A stretch of DNA of 64,000 nucleotides from Candidatus Gastranaerophilales bacterium (lineage in GTDB: Bacteria; Cyanobacteriota; Vampirovibrionia; Gastranaerophilales; Gastranaerophilaceae): contig CALUVM010000006.1 of NCBI GenBank assembly GCA_944324255.1, forward strand, positions 21,384 through 85,383, read 5' to 3'. Made by a program: the position numbers and the translations under genes. Shown here one piece after another: positions 29,124 through 37,984 of the stretch (position 1 is its first letter; every line of letters starts with the position of its first letter). The notes below the pieces were generated by a model. That model was not told the origin of the DNA. It worked only from the letters and a program-made list of their open reading frames with translations, and did not search any database.

Positions 29124-29483
29124 ATGTATATACACGTAAATGGTAAAAACATTGAGATTACTGATGCTATCAAGGCTTATGTCAAAGAAAAGCTCGGTAA
29201 AGTGACCAATCACTATGATCAGATTACAGGTATTGACGTAATGCTTTCGGTAATCAAAAACCCTGCTGCAACCGGAAAACACGTTGCAGAAGTATCTTGC
29301 AAAATGAATACCGGCGTTCTTCGCTGCGAAGAATCAGCTGAATCCATGTATGCAAGTATTGACCTTCTTGCCGACAAACTGGACCGTCAGGTTAAGAAGT
29401 TCAAAAACAAGGCTTTGTATTCTGACAAGTCTACAATCCGTAACTCTGAAGAACCTGCCATAGAAGAGGCTGTAGAAAGTTAA
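29124..29483 (+). CDS. hpf: Ribosome hibernation promoting factor, short form (HPF/RaiA)
   Basis: A 119-residue protein with the HPF/YfiA fold: YIHVNGKNIEITDAIKAYVKEKLGKV at the start, then two-strand-helix units ending DLLADKLDRQVKKFKNKAL. It binds the 30S subunit and stores ribosomes in inactive form in slow growth. The long-form C-terminal dimer domain (as in Bacillus or typical cyanobacterial LrtA) is absent. AGGAGGTG precedes the ATG. Confidence 0.9.
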   Translation: MYIHVNGKNIEITDAIKAYVKEKLGKVTNHYDQITGIDVMLSVIKNPAATGKHVAEVSCKMNTGVLRCEESAESMYASIDLLADKLDRQVKKFKNKALYSDKSTIRNSEEPAIEEAVES

Positions 29484-29540
29484 TCAGCAGGTAAGCTTCC
29501 GAAAACGTGCAGACTATTAACTAAGAAATGATTGAATAAA

Positions 29541-30335
29541 ATGATTAACGGTAAAAAAGTAGTAGTAATAATGCCTGCATATAATGCGGAAAAGACTTTA
29601 GAAAAAACTTATAATGAGATTTATCAAAATTTCGTCGACGAGATTATTCTTGTCGACGATTTCTCTTCTGATGAGACTAAAGAAATTTCAAAACGTCTTG
29701 GAATAACAACTATAGTCCATGAAAAGAATCTGGGTTACGGCGGGAATCAAAAATCGTGCTATCGTGCCGCATTGAAAGCCGGTGCGGATATTGTTATTAT
29801 GCTTCATCCGGATTATCAATATACGCCGAAACTAATTCCGGCAATTGCTTCTATGATGGCATTTGAAGAATATGATGCTGTTATAGCATCAAGAATGCTC
29901 GGTAATTCTGCGCTCAAAGGCGGGATGCCTCTGTATAAGTTTATCTCAAACAGGTTTTTAACCGAGTTTCAGAACATTGTTATCGGAGAAAAATTGTCGG
30001 AGTATCACACGGGTTTCAGGGGATTTACCAGAAAGATTTTAGAGAAACTGCCTCTGGAAGACTGCAGTAACGATTTTATTTTTGATAACCAGATGCTGGC
30101 ACTTATATTATTTAACGGCTATAAAATCGGAGAAATTTCCTGTCCGACCAAATATTTTAAGGAAGCTTCTTCAATTAACTTTGTCCGTTCCTGCAAATAC
30201 GGACTTGAGGTTTTACTTGTGAGTATGAAATACCGTCTTGCGAAATTGGGATTTCCTGTAAAGCTGTTTACTAAATCAGGGAAGCAGCTTGAACTTGATA
30301 AAGAATTGAAATATTACAACAAAAAAGCCGGTTGA
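29541..30335 (+). CDS. Glycosyltransferase family 2 (DPM1/polyprenyl-phosphate type)
   Basis: A 264-residue GT2: [29 protein letters not shown], the [19 protein letters not shown] segment, and [12 protein letters not shown] in place of the usual DxD-containing stretch. The later [15 protein letters not shown] is typical of dolichol/undecaprenyl-phosphate sugar transferases. No membrane helices follow, so it is the soluble form. The ATG at 29541 is preferred over TTG at 29532; the ribosome site is weak. Confidence 0.85.
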   Translation: MINGKKVVVIMPAYNAEKTLEKTYNEIYQNFVDEIILVDDFSSDETKEISKRLGITTIVHEKNLGYGGNQKSCYRAALKAGADIVIMLHPDYQYTPKLIPAIASMMAFEEYDAVIASRMLGNSALKGGMPLYKFISNRFLTEFQNIVIGEKLSEYHTGFRGFTRKILEKLPLEDCSNDFIFDNQMLALILFNGYKIGEISCPTKYFKEASSINFVRSCKYGLEVLLVSMKYRLAKLGFPVKLFTKSGKQLELDKELKYYNKKAG

Positions 30336-30390
30336 TTATTTAAAATCAGAGAGTACAATTATTTGTAACCAGATTTAAGGAGTACAAATA

Positions 30391-31260
30391 ATGAAAGTAA
30401 CTTTTAACACCCAGTCAACAAATCAGTATTATGCAAAACCTTCTTTTCATGGCGTGCCGAAAAATGTTCTAAAAACGCAGCCCGATGTATTTACCAAAAC
30501 AACACCGAAAGCGGCTGTTGGGATTCTGGGCACTCTTGCTGCCGTATTTGGGATTAAAAATACAGAATCAGCAGAAAAAGCCGAGTTAAGACATTTTATA
30601 AACCAGCAGCTTGATCAGGGACTTTACGGCGAAATCCCTATGCATCGTGCAGATTTAGAAACAATGATTGATACACATGAAAAACTTAGAAAATATCCGA
30701 AAGTTTTGGAACAAATTCATCTGACAAAGAATTTTGAAGGAAAGATTCCTATGCATTATGCAAAGGATGGAGAAGCTGCTGAAATAGGCAGAGTTTTTAA
30801 AGACAGACCGGATGTGTTAAAGAAAATATATCTTACTAAAAATAAAAAAGGAAAAACTCCTCTTTATTATGCAACGCCGGATATGATAACAGATGTTTTT
30901 ACAATTTTCAAAGACGAGCCTTCTACTCTTAAGAAGATTTTACTTGTAAAAAATAAAAGAGATAAATATCCGATTCACGATATGGGTGAAAAAGAGATTG
31001 CTCTGGCTCATCTTGAATTACTTAATTATCCGGATATTCTTGTGAAATTGTTTTCTCCGGATTCTGTAAAAAAGTTTAATGACGAATCAGTAGAGCTTGT
31101 GCAGTTTATAGTTAAAACTTCTCTGTTGAGAGAAGACTTATCTTCAAAACAAAAAGAAATACTCAGAAAAAGCCGAACTGTCTTAAATGACCGTATTATA
31201 AAATTAGAACGTCAAGGAATGGTGGATGCAAATAGTTTTAGGGACATCGAATCCGAATAA
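30391..31260 (+). CDS. Ankyrin-like repeat protein with N-terminal F-H-G leader
   Basis: A 289-residue protein. The leader MKVTFNTQSTNQYYAKPSFHG belongs to the recurring F-x-G group. A short hydrophobic stretch (AAVGILGTLAAVFGI, about 40-54) is followed by three or four divergent repeats of about 36 residues built on LTKNxxGKxPxxYA, which look like ankyrin repeats. Ankyrin repeats bind other proteins. AAGGAG precedes the ATG. Its 3' end overlaps rdgB by 35 bp. It may be exported or membrane-attached; not shown. Confidence 0.7.
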   Translation: MKVTFNTQSTNQYYAKPSFHGVPKNVLKTQPDVFTKTTPKAAVGILGTLAAVFGIKNTESAEKAELRHFINQQLDQGLYGEIPMHRADLETMIDTHEKLRKYPKVLEQIHLTKNFEGKIPMHYAKDGEAAEIGRVFKDRPDVLKKIYLTKNKKGKTPLYYATPDMITDVFTIFKDEPSTLKKILLVKNKRDKYPIHDMGEKEIALAHLELLNYPDILVKLFSPDSVKKFNDESVELVQFIVKTSLLREDLSSKQKEILRKSRTVLNDRIIKLERQGMVDANSFRDIESE

Positions 31261-31798
31261 GGTTCGTGAAATTAACGAAATGATATCCGGTACGGGAGTA
31301 GAATTTATACTTCCTCCGGAGGGTTTTGACCCGATTGAAGACGGGGAAACTTTTGAAGAGAATTCTCTTATAAAAGCGCAGGCTGCCTGGGAGATTTCCA
31401 GAAATTGGGCACTTGCTGACGATTCCGGTCTATGCATAAAATCATTGGGCGGCAAACCCGGAATCCATTCCGCAAGATATGCAGAAACTCCGCAAAAACG
31501 TATAGACAGGGTGCTGGACGAACTTACGGGGATTAAAGACAGAGAGGCATATTTTGAGTGCTGTATGACTTTAATCAACCCGAAAGGCAAGATTGCAAAG
31601 GTTTCTATAGGAATTTGCGAAGGCTCAATTGTTGAAAAGCAGCGTGGAACCCACGGTTTTGGATATGACCCGATTTTCCTATTAAAGGATTCCGACAAAA
31701 CAATGGCTGAACTTGAAGATGAAGAGAAAAACAGGGTTTCTCATCGTTCAAAAGCTCTGGCAGGAATTCTGGAATACCTCTCAACCCCTGTTAATTAG
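31226..31798 (+). CDS. rdgB: XTP/dITP diphosphatase (non-canonical purine NTP pyrophosphatase)
   Basis: RdgB hydrolyses dITP, XTP and ITP to keep deaminated purines out of nucleic acids. The 190-residue protein starts QIVLGTSNPNKVREI, has the catalytic EENSLIKAQAA and ADDSGLCIKSLGGKPG, and ends with the usual GYDPIF, MAELEDEEKNRVSHR and SKAL. The start overlaps the ankyrin-like gene, so expression may be coupled. Confidence 0.95.
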   Translation: MQIVLGTSNPNKVREINEMISGTGVEFILPPEGFDPIEDGETFEENSLIKAQAAWEISRNWALADDSGLCIKSLGGKPGIHSARYAETPQKRIDRVLDELTGIKDREAYFECCMTLINPKGKIAKVSIGICEGSIVEKQRGTHGFGYDPIFLLKDSDKTMAELEDEEKNRVSHRSKALAGILEYLSTPVN

Positions 31799-31882
31799 CA
31801 GGTTTAGGCAGGCTTGCCCTAATTTTCTGTTTATGATAATATCAAGGAAAATAGTTAGTAATTACGCAGTTAAGGAGTAAGT

Positions 31883-32440
31883 ATGATTTCAGTAAACGAT
31901 TTAAAGAATGGCTTAACACTTGAACTGGATAACGGTCTATGGACAGTTGTTGAGTTCTTGCACGTAAAACCGGGCAAAGGTGCAGCATTTGTAAGAACCA
32001 AGCTTAAAAATGCGGAAAACGGCAACGTTATTGAAAGAACATTCAGAGCCGGTGAAAAAGTTGCAAAAGCTATGCTTAACCGTAAAGAAATGCAGTATTT
32101 ATACAAAGAAGGCAAAGAGTTCGTTATGATGGATATGGAATCTTACGAACAATTGCAGTTAACAGAAGAACAAGTTGGCGACGGTGTTAAATATCTTAAA
32201 GAAAATATGATTGTACAAGTATTGACCCACGACTCAAGAATTATTGGTGTTGATATTCCTGCACACGTTGAGCTGGAAGTTGTTGATACTCCTCCGGCAG
32301 AAAAAGGTAACACTGCTCAAGGCGGTACAAAACCTGCTACATTGGAAACCGGTGCAGTTGTTCAAGTTCCGTTCTTTGTACAAAACGGAGATGTTATAAG
32401 AGTTGATACCAGAAGCAACGAATATCTTGACAGATGCTAA
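31883..32440 (+). CDS. efp: Translation elongation factor P
   Basis: EF-P rescues ribosomes stalled on polyproline. The 185-residue protein has the three beta domains; the tip loop reads KPGKGAAF with Lys32 at the modification site. The C-terminal FVQNGDVIRVDTRSNEYLDR is typical. AAGGAG precedes the ATG. efp is followed 43 bp later by accB, an arrangement familiar from cyanobacteria. Confidence 0.97.
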   Translation: MISVNDLKNGLTLELDNGLWTVVEFLHVKPGKGAAFVRTKLKNAENGNVIERTFRAGEKVAKAMLNRKEMQYLYKEGKEFVMMDMESYEQLQLTEEQVGDGVKYLKENMIVQVLTHDSRIIGVDIPAHVELEVVDTPPAEKGNTAQGGTKPATLETGAVVQVPFFVQNGDVIRVDTRSNEYLDRC

Positions 32441-32483
32441 GTTTAACTTTAGCGGACCTGGATTCTAAAGGAGATTATTAAGT

Positions 32484-32945
32484 ATGAAATTTGAAACAGA
32501 TTATATAGAAAAATTAGCTAAGATTATTGCTGATAACGAGCTTACGGAGATATCACTTGAAGATGGCGAACAAGCAATAACAATCAGAAAAGATTTACCG
32601 GAAGTAACAATGACAGCTGCGCCTGTTGCTGCACCGGCTGCTGTATCAGCACCTGTGTCTGCGGCACCAGCTCAAGCACCGGCTGCAGCACCGGAAGCTC
32701 CGGCTCCAAAAGGTAAGGCTATAACTTCACCTATGGTAGGGACTTTCTATGCATCACCTTCACCGGATGCAGAGCCGTTTGTTGAAGTCGGTAAAACAAT
32801 TTCTGAAGGGGATGTTGTTTGTATTATAGAAGCAATGAAGCTTATGAACGAAATTAAATCAGAACATTCCGGCAAGGTCGTTCAAATATGTGTTAAGAAC
32901 GGCGACCCTATTGAATTCGGTCAAGTTTTAATGTATGTGGAATAA
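32484..32945 (+). CDS. accB: Biotin carboxyl carrier protein of acetyl-CoA carboxylase
   Basis: A 153-residue BCCP. After a short N-terminal part there is an Ala/Pro-rich linker (about 40-80) and the biotinyl domain with the biotin-lysine motif [12 protein letters not shown] carries CO2 on biotin from AccC to the carboxyltransferase in fatty acid synthesis. AAAGGAG precedes the start. A hairpin follows, then accC. Confidence 0.97.
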   Translation: MKFETDYIEKLAKIIADNELTEISLEDGEQAITIRKDLPEVTMTAAPVAAPAAVSAPVSAAPAQAPAAAPEAPAPKGKAITSPMVGTFYASPSPDAEPFVEVGKTISEGDVVCIIEAMKLMNEIKSEHSGKVVQICVKNGDPIEFGQVLMYVE

Positions 32946-32956
32946 AGGAAGTAGTG

Positions 32957-33003
32957 AACAGTGAATAGTGAATAGAATTAAATTTCTATTCACTGTTGTT
33001 TTT
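32957..33003 (+). terminator. Hairpin between accB and accC (possible attenuator)
   Basis: AACAGTGAATAG (32957-32968) pairs perfectly with CTATTCACTGTT (32986-32997) and is followed by GTTTTT. It has terminator form, yet lies between two genes whose products work together. It is built from the GTGAATA repeat. Confidence 0.65.
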
Positions 33004-33016
33004 AAGGGAATTAAAT

Positions 33017-34378
33017 ATGTTTAACAAAGTTTTAATAGCAAACAGAGGCGAGATTGCAGTCAGGGTAATAAGAGCTTGCAGAGAGCTTGGAATTCCGACT
33101 GTTGCGATATATTCACAGGCAGATGCGACATCCTTGCACGTAAGGCTTGCAACGGACGCTTATTGTATAGGACCTGCTCCGAGTTCTGAGAGCTATTTAA
33201 ATATTCCTGCGATAATTTCTGCGGCTTTGATGACCGGAGCTGACGCAATTCACCCCGGTTACGGATTTATGTCAGAAAGAGCCGATTTCGTTGATATTTG
33301 TACAAAACACGGGATAAAGTTCATCGGACCTTCTGCAGAAGCTATGCGCAAAATGGGTGATAAAGCTACTGCTAGAAAGACAATGATAGAAAATGATGTG
33401 CCTGTTACTCCGGGTACCGGAATTTTGAGTTCTGTAGAAGAGGCAGAAAAATTTGCCCATAAGGCAGGTTATCCTATTATTTTAAAAGCAACAGCAGGCG
33501 GCGGCGGAAAGGGTATGAGAATCGTCCGCAGTGATGATGAACTTGCTGTAAATATGGAATTATGTCAGCAAGAGGCAGAAAAATTCTTCGGTAATCCTGG
33601 AGTTTATGCGGAAAAATTCCTTGAAAATCCTAGACATATTGAGGTTCAAATATTAGGTGACTCATTCGGAAACGTAATCCACTTGGGCGAAAGAGATTGT
33701 TCAATTCAAAGACGTCATCAGAAGTTATTGGAGGAAGCTCCTTCTCCTGCGATTGATGCTAAAACCCGTGAAGCAATGGGTGCTGCGGCTGTAAGAGCCG
33801 CTAAAGCAATCGGGTATGAAGGTGCCGGAACCTGTGAATTTTTGCTTGACCATGACGGAAAATGGTACTTCATGGAAATGAATACAAGAGTTCAGGTTGA
33901 GCATTGTGTAACTGAAATGATTTCCCAGATAGATATTGTAAGAGAACAGATACTTGTTGCTTCCGGTAAAAAACTCGGGTATGAGCAAAAAGATGTTCTT
34001 TTAAGAGGGCATGCTATTGAATGTCGTATAAATGCAGAGGATCCAGATAACGGATTTATGCCATGTCCGGGTAAAATTGACGGATACTTTGCGCCTGGAG
34101 GTTTCGGAATCAGGGTTGATTCACATGTTTATCCGGGGTACTCAATTCCGCCGTATTATGATTCTATGATTGGAAAACTTATTTGCTGGGGCGAAAACAG
34201 AAACGAAGCCAGAAGAAGAATGTATCAAGCTTTGAAAGAATATGTTGTTACAGGAATTAAGACAACAATTCCATTCCACCAGCAGATTGTGGAAGACGAA
34301 GTCTTTATGAGCGGAAATTTTAATACCGGATTTATTGAAGATTACTACAAACGTAAAGGAATAGAACAGGATAAATAA
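33017..34378 (+). CDS. accC: Acetyl-CoA carboxylase, biotin carboxylase subunit
   Basis: AccC carboxylates the biotin on AccB using ATP and bicarbonate. The 453-residue protein shows the pre-ATP-grasp domain (FNKVLIANRGEIAVRVIRAC), the ATP-grasp loop KATAGGGGKGMRIV, the catalytic EMNTRVQVEH and the C-terminal HAIECRINAEDP. The ATG at 33017 with GGGA upstream is preferred over the in-frame TTG at 32996. Confidence 0.97.
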   Translation: MFNKVLIANRGEIAVRVIRACRELGIPTVAIYSQADATSLHVRLATDAYCIGPAPSSESYLNIPAIISAALMTGADAIHPGYGFMSERADFVDICTKHGIKFIGPSAEAMRKMGDKATARKTMIENDVPVTPGTGILSSVEEAEKFAHKAGYPIILKATAGGGGKGMRIVRSDDELAVNMELCQQEAEKFFGNPGVYAEKFLENPRHIEVQILGDSFGNVIHLGERDCSIQRRHQKLLEEAPSPAIDAKTREAMGAAAVRAAKAIGYEGAGTCEFLLDHDGKWYFMEMNTRVQVEHCVTEMISQIDIVREQILVASGKKLGYEQKDVLLRGHAIECRINAEDPDNGFMPCPGKIDGYFAPGGFGIRVDSHVYPGYSIPPYYDSMIGKLICWGENRNEARRRMYQALKEYVVTGIKTTIPFHQQIVEDEVFMSGNFNTGFIEDYYKRKGIEQDK

Positions 34379-34400
34379 TTTTTCAGCCCGGGTTACACAG

Positions 34401-34472
34401 GCGGATGTAATTCAGTGGTAGAATGCAACCTTCCCAAGGTTGACGTCGCGAGTTCGAGTCTCGTCGTCCGCT
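34401..34472 (+). tRNA. tRNA-Gly (CCC)
   Basis: A 72-nt tRNA: acceptor GCGGATG/CGTCCGC, discriminator T, anticodon stem CAACC/GGTTG with loop TTCCCAA giving CCC. CCA is not encoded. A terminator follows after three bases. Its last 18 bases and the following 8 are repeated at 34638-34663. Confidence 0.95.
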
Positions 34473-34475
34473 AAT

Positions 34476-34508
34476 AAAAAACACCCAACATCGGGTGTTT
34501 TTTATTAG
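34476..34508 (+). terminator. Terminator of tRNA-Gly
   Basis: AATAAAAAACACCC-aacatc-GGGTGTTTTTTATT, a long perfect stem with a T run. Confidence 0.9.
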
Positions 34509-34663
34509 CCTGATGATAGTGACACGACCCGCCTTGTGCGAGTTGCGTGAGCGAGCTGAGGCTGGAGCAGTTTTGCAATGTGTTGAAAACACAGAAGCAA
34601 AATGCGGAATTGCCGTTAAACGCGAGCGAACAAGACACGAGTCTCGTCGTCCGCTAATAAAAA
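34509..34663 (+). mobile_element. Miniature tRNA-3'-end element (Gly copy)
   Basis: The 93 bp from 34545 to 34637 align without gaps to 59405-59497 (reverse strand) beside tRNA-Gln, at about 72 of 93 identical bases by hand count. The element has the hairpin TTTTGC..TGTG..CACA..GCAAAA and ends in CAAGACA (34631-34637). Directly after it, 26 bp repeat the tRNA-Gly 3' end (CGAGTCTCGTCGTCCGCT plus AATAAAAA). The copy is in the same orientation as the tRNA. No protein is encoded. Confidence 0.7.
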
Positions 34664-34692
34664 CACTCATCATTAGATGAGTGTTTTTATTA
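34655..34692 (+). terminator. Second terminator, after the duplicated tRNA-Gly end
   Basis: AATAAAAACACTCAT-catt-AGATGAGTGTTTTTATT. It has the same plan as the terminator at 34476 but a different inner stem sequence. Confidence 0.85.
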
Positions 34693-34699
34693 GATAGAT

Positions 34700-34735
34700 A
34701 GTAGGGTAGACTTTAGTCTACCACTACTACTTTTT
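34700..34735. repeat. Short palindromic repeat (GTAGGGTAGACTTTAGTCTACC)
   Basis: GGTAGACTTTAGTCTACC is palindromic. A close copy is at about 42729-42750 in another intergenic region. Confidence 0.6.
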
Positions 34736-34793
34736 TCCCCCGGAACTTTTGTTGTATAATTATTTCAAAGATAGAAAGTGGAGAAATATAAAT

Positions 34794-36785
34794 ATGAGCA
34801 AATATTTGTTGGAAGTCGGTGTTGAAGAATTACCGTATAAATTTATCCCGATGGCGATTTCACAGCTTAAAGAAGGATTTAAAAATTTTTTAGAAACAAA
34901 CAAAGTTGAATATAATGATATAAAAGTTATGGCAACTCCAAGAAGACTGGCAGTTATGATTGACGGGCTTTCTGCTTCCCAGCCGGATGTAGAGAAAGTT
35001 GTTAAGGGTCCTATCTCAACGGTTGCTTATGATGAGAATAAAAATCTGACAAAAGCCGGAGAAGGTTTTGCCAAGAAAAACGGAATTAATCCTGAAGATT
35101 TGTATGTAGAAGATAACTATCTTTATGCAAAGATTTCCATCAAAGGTAAAAATACAAAAGATTTATTACAGGAAAATGTTCCGGTAATATTTTCAAAACT
35201 TCAAGGCCCGCATTTTATGAGATGGGGTTCAAACGATGTTAAATTCTCCCGTCCGATAAGATGGGTGCTTTCTATCTTAGACGGAGAAGAAGTTAAAATA
35301 AAGATTATTGATAAAGAATCTTCAAACCTTACAAACGGTCATAGATTCTCTAAACAAAATATTGTTATAAATAATTCTGACGAATATGTTTCTAAGCTGA
35401 AAGATGCTTATGTAATAGTTAATCAGGATGAAAGAAAAGCAAAAATTTTGGAGCTTACAAAAATTGAAGCGGATAAATTAAATGCCGTAACAAAAATTTC
35501 TGATGACTTATTAGAAGAAGTAACATTTATTTGTGAGTATCCTGTTGCTGTAACCTGTAATTTTGATGAAGAATTTCTTACGATTCCGCAGGAAGTTGCA
35601 GTTACTGTTATGGAAACTCATCAGAGATACTTTGCTCTTTATACTAAAGAGGGTAAATTAATTAATAAATTTGTTACTATAACCAATTATATAGGAAATG
35701 ACTTTGAAAACATCAAGGCAGGAAATTTAAGAGTAATCAAAGCTCGTCTTGACGATGCCGTATTTTTCTTTAAAGAAGATACTAAAAAACCGCTTGAAAG
35801 TTATGTTGAAAACTTAAAGGGCATGACTTTCCAGAAGGGTATGGGTTCTGTTTATGATAAAACTCAGAGGATTATTAAACTTTCTGAAAAAATTTCTTCC
35901 GCTCTCGGGGTAAACAAGCCTTCCGTCAAGAGAACGGCTGAACTTTGCAAAGCTGATTTAGCTACAAATCTTGTTTTTGAATTTACAGAGCTTCAAGGAT
36001 TTATCGGAGCAGATTATGCAAGAGTTTCCGGAGAACCTGCAGAGGTTGCGGAAGGTATAAAAGAACATTACTTCCCGTTGAATGCGGATAGCGAAACCGC
36101 TAAAACTATTGAAGGTCAGGTTGTGGGAATTGCTGATAAAATTGATACAATCTGTGCTGTATTTGCTTCCGGCAGAAAGCCTACCGGCTCTTCTGACCCT
36201 TTAGGAGTAAGACGTGCGGCGCTCGGAATTATTAAGACAATTCTTGAGCATAATTTGAAATTAGATTTATCAGAATTGATTACGGAAAGTCTGGAACTTC
36301 TTCCTGTTAAGTCTGATTGTAAAAAAGATGTGGAAGAATTCTTCATACAGAGATTAATTATATTCTTAAATAATGATTACAAAAAAACCGTTCTGGAGGC
36401 ATGCGCAGCTAATAATCCTTGTAAAGATTTATCCGATTATCTTGAAAGAGTTAAAGCTGTTTCGGAACTTAATGACAGCACTCTGCTTGAGAATGCAAAC
36501 AGAGTTTTAAGAATTTTGAAAGATGAAATCAAAACAGAAGTTAATGAAAATCTCTTTAGTTATGATGCTGAAAAGAAATTGTACAATGAGGTTAAGAAAA
36601 TAAACTATGAAGGGGATTACACAAAATATCTTAATAGCTTGATTGAACTAAATCCTGCTGTTACCGGATTCTTTGAAGATGTTCTCGTCATGGACAACGA
36701 TGAAAAGATTAAAAATAACAGACTTGCACTATTGAACGGTTTGAAAAATAAGTATATAATATTAACAGATTTTTCTAAATTGTAA
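34794..36785 (+). CDS. glyS: Glycyl-tRNA synthetase beta subunit
   Basis: The beta chain of the two-subunit bacterial glycyl-tRNA synthetase, which holds the tRNA-binding parts. 663 residues; recognisable from the start SKYLLEVGVEELPYKFIPMA, ATPRRLAVMIDGL, MRWGSNDVKFSRPIRWVLS, and the HD-like TNLVFEFTELQGFIGADYA and SDPLGVRRAALGIIK. The ATG at 34794 follows GGAG; the frame is open to 34749 without a better site. glyQ is not in the window. It lies just after a tRNA-Gly gene, possibly by chance. Confidence 0.95.
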   Translation: MSKYLLEVGVEELPYKFIPMAISQLKEGFKNFLETNKVEYNDIKVMATPRRLAVMIDGLSASQPDVEKVVKGPISTVAYDENKNLTKAGEGFAKKNGINPEDLYVEDNYLYAKISIKGKNTKDLLQENVPVIFSKLQGPHFMRWGSNDVKFSRPIRWVLSILDGEEVKIKIIDKESSNLTNGHRFSKQNIVINNSDEYVSKLKDAYVIVNQDERKAKILELTKIEADKLNAVTKISDDLLEEVTFICEYPVAVTCNFDEEFLTIPQEVAVTVMETHQRYFALYTKEGKLINKFVTITNYIGNDFENIKAGNLRVIKARLDDAVFFFKEDTKKPLESYVENLKGMTFQKGMGSVYDKTQRIIKLSEKISSALGVNKPSVKRTAELCKADLATNLVFEFTELQGFIGADYARVSGEPAEVAEGIKEHYFPLNADSETAKTIEGQVVGIADKIDTICAVFASGRKPTGSSDPLGVRRAALGIIKTILEHNLKLDLSELITESLELLPVKSDCKKDVEEFFIQRLIIFLNNDYKKTVLEACAANNPCKDLSDYLERVKAVSELNDSTLLENANRVLRILKDEIKTEVNENLFSYDAEKKLYNEVKKINYEGDYTKYLNSLIELNPAVTGFFEDVLVMDNDEKIKNNRLALLNGLKNKYIILTDFSKL

Positions 36786-36877
36786 AAAATTGTAACAACT
36801 TCGTGAAAAAGAGTAAATTTTCACCTTGAGGATACTTTAATAGTGTACAAAGTGAAGGAAAGTGAAAAGAGGTCGTT

Positions 36878-37180
36878 ATGTTTAACCCTAAATCATTCAT
36901 TAAATCTTTGAAGCAAGCATTAGATCCCAAAGCCAATTTGCTGACATTTTCAAGCGGGCAGCGGGAAGCTAATGAAGCATATATAGAGTCACTGTCCAGT
37001 ACAGAACTCAAAATCAAATCTGACGAACAAAGGCTGGAAGCAATGGTCAGACAACAATTGAAGGAGGAATTCCCGAATATCGAGAAAAGTTCTTCATACG
37101 ATTTGCTTGTGGATGCAGTTATTCACAACTATAAATCAAAACAGCTTCAAGCCACCGATGACGCAGAAATTAATAACTAA
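36878..37180 (+). CDS. Hypothetical protein, 100 aa
   Basis: No family recognised. A mainly helical, soluble protein without signal peptide: basic start MFNPKSFIKSLKQAL, then LKIKSDEQRLEAMVRQQLKEEFPN and a C-terminal polar tail. AGAGG precedes the ATG and a terminator follows, so it is transcribed alone. Confidence 0.7.
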   Translation: MFNPKSFIKSLKQALDPKANLLTFSSGQREANEAYIESLSSTELKIKSDEQRLEAMVRQQLKEEFPNIEKSSSYDLLVDAVIHNYKSKQLQATDDAEINN

Positions 37181-37206
37181 TAATATCGTCATCACAAGAA
37201 CAAAAA

Positions 37207-37238
37207 ACCTGCTGTCCGGGAATCGGGCGGCTTTTTTG
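37207..37238 (+). terminator. Terminator after the 100-aa gene
   Basis: GCTGTCCG-ggaat-CGGGCGGC followed by TTTTTTG; some G-T pairs. Confidence 0.75.
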
Positions 37239-37250
37239 TTGTAATTCCAA

Positions 37251-37279
37251 TTGAGAAAGTTATACATACGTGCTATAAT
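37251..37279 (+). promoter_or_regulatory. Strong promoter of the rubrerythrin gene
   Basis: TTGAGA (37251-37256), 17 bp, TATAAT (37274-37279) with TGC before it (extended -10). Confidence 0.85.
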
Positions 37280-37327
37280 TAGCAGGTAAATGAGTTTATT
37301 ATTAGAGTTAAGAGAAAGGATTTAGTT

Positions 37328-37873
37328 ATGGCAAAATACGTATGTTCTGTATGCGGTTACACAGTTGATGGTGAACCGCCTGAAAAATGTCCTATTTGCG
37401 GAGCTGTTAGAGAAGTTTTTATAAAAATGGAAGATGGTAACAAAAACTATGCTGACGAACACAGAATCGGTGTGGCAAAAGATGTTGACCCTGAGGTTCT
37501 CGAAGGCTTAAGAGCAAACTTTATGGGTGAATGTACAGAAGTCGGTATGTATATTGCTATGGCAAGACAGGCTGACAGAGAAGGATATCCTGAAATTGCA
37601 GAAGCATTCAAAAGATATGCATTTGAAGAAGCTGACCATGCTTCAAGATTTGCAGAACTGCTTGGAGAAGTTGTTACAAATTCTACTAAGAAAAACCTTG
37701 AGCTCAGGGCAGAAGCTGAATTTGGTGCTTGTGACGGTAAAATGAAGATTGCTAAACGTGCAAAAGAACTTGGTCTTGATGCTGTTCACGATACAGTTCA
37801 TGAAATGGCTAAAGACGAAGCCCGCCACGGACGTGGTTTTGACGGCTTATTAGCAAGATATTTCGGTAACTAA
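37328..37873 (+). CDS. Reverse rubrerythrin (rubredoxin domain N-terminal)
   Basis: Rubrerythrins reduce hydrogen peroxide in anaerobes. Here the rubredoxin-type iron site is at the N-terminus (CSVCGY and CPICG within residues 6-25), and the ferritin-like diiron domain follows with [27 protein letters not shown] and [13 protein letters not shown]. This swapped order is that of the clostridial reverse rubrerythrins. 181 residues. Strong promoter, AAAGGA site, monocistronic. Confidence 0.93.
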   Translation: MAKYVCSVCGYTVDGEPPEKCPICGAVREVFIKMEDGNKNYADEHRIGVAKDVDPEVLEGLRANFMGECTEVGMYIAMARQADREGYPEIAEAFKRYAFEEADHASRFAELLGEVVTNSTKKNLELRAEAEFGACDGKMKIAKRAKELGLDAVHDTVHEMAKDEARHGRGFDGLLARYFGN

Positions 37874-37901
37874 GCTATCCTGTAATTTGAATAGAAAATG
37901 C

Positions 37902-37925
37902 GGCGGAAAACATTTGTTTTCCGCC
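37902..37925. terminator. Terminator of the rubrerythrin gene
   Basis: GGCGGAAAAC-attt-GTTTTCCGCC is a perfect hairpin 30 bp past the stop codon. Confidence 0.75.
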
Positions 37926-37939
37926 ACTATACTATAAAT

Positions 37940-37965
37940 AATCGGGGCGCAAAGCCGCCCCGATT
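37940..37965. terminator. Second hairpin, terminator of tpiA
   Basis: AATCGGGGCG-caaag-CCGCCCCGATT, next to the tpiA 3' end on the minus strand. Confidence 0.75.
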
Positions 37966-37984
37966 ATTATACAAAAATTTTTAA

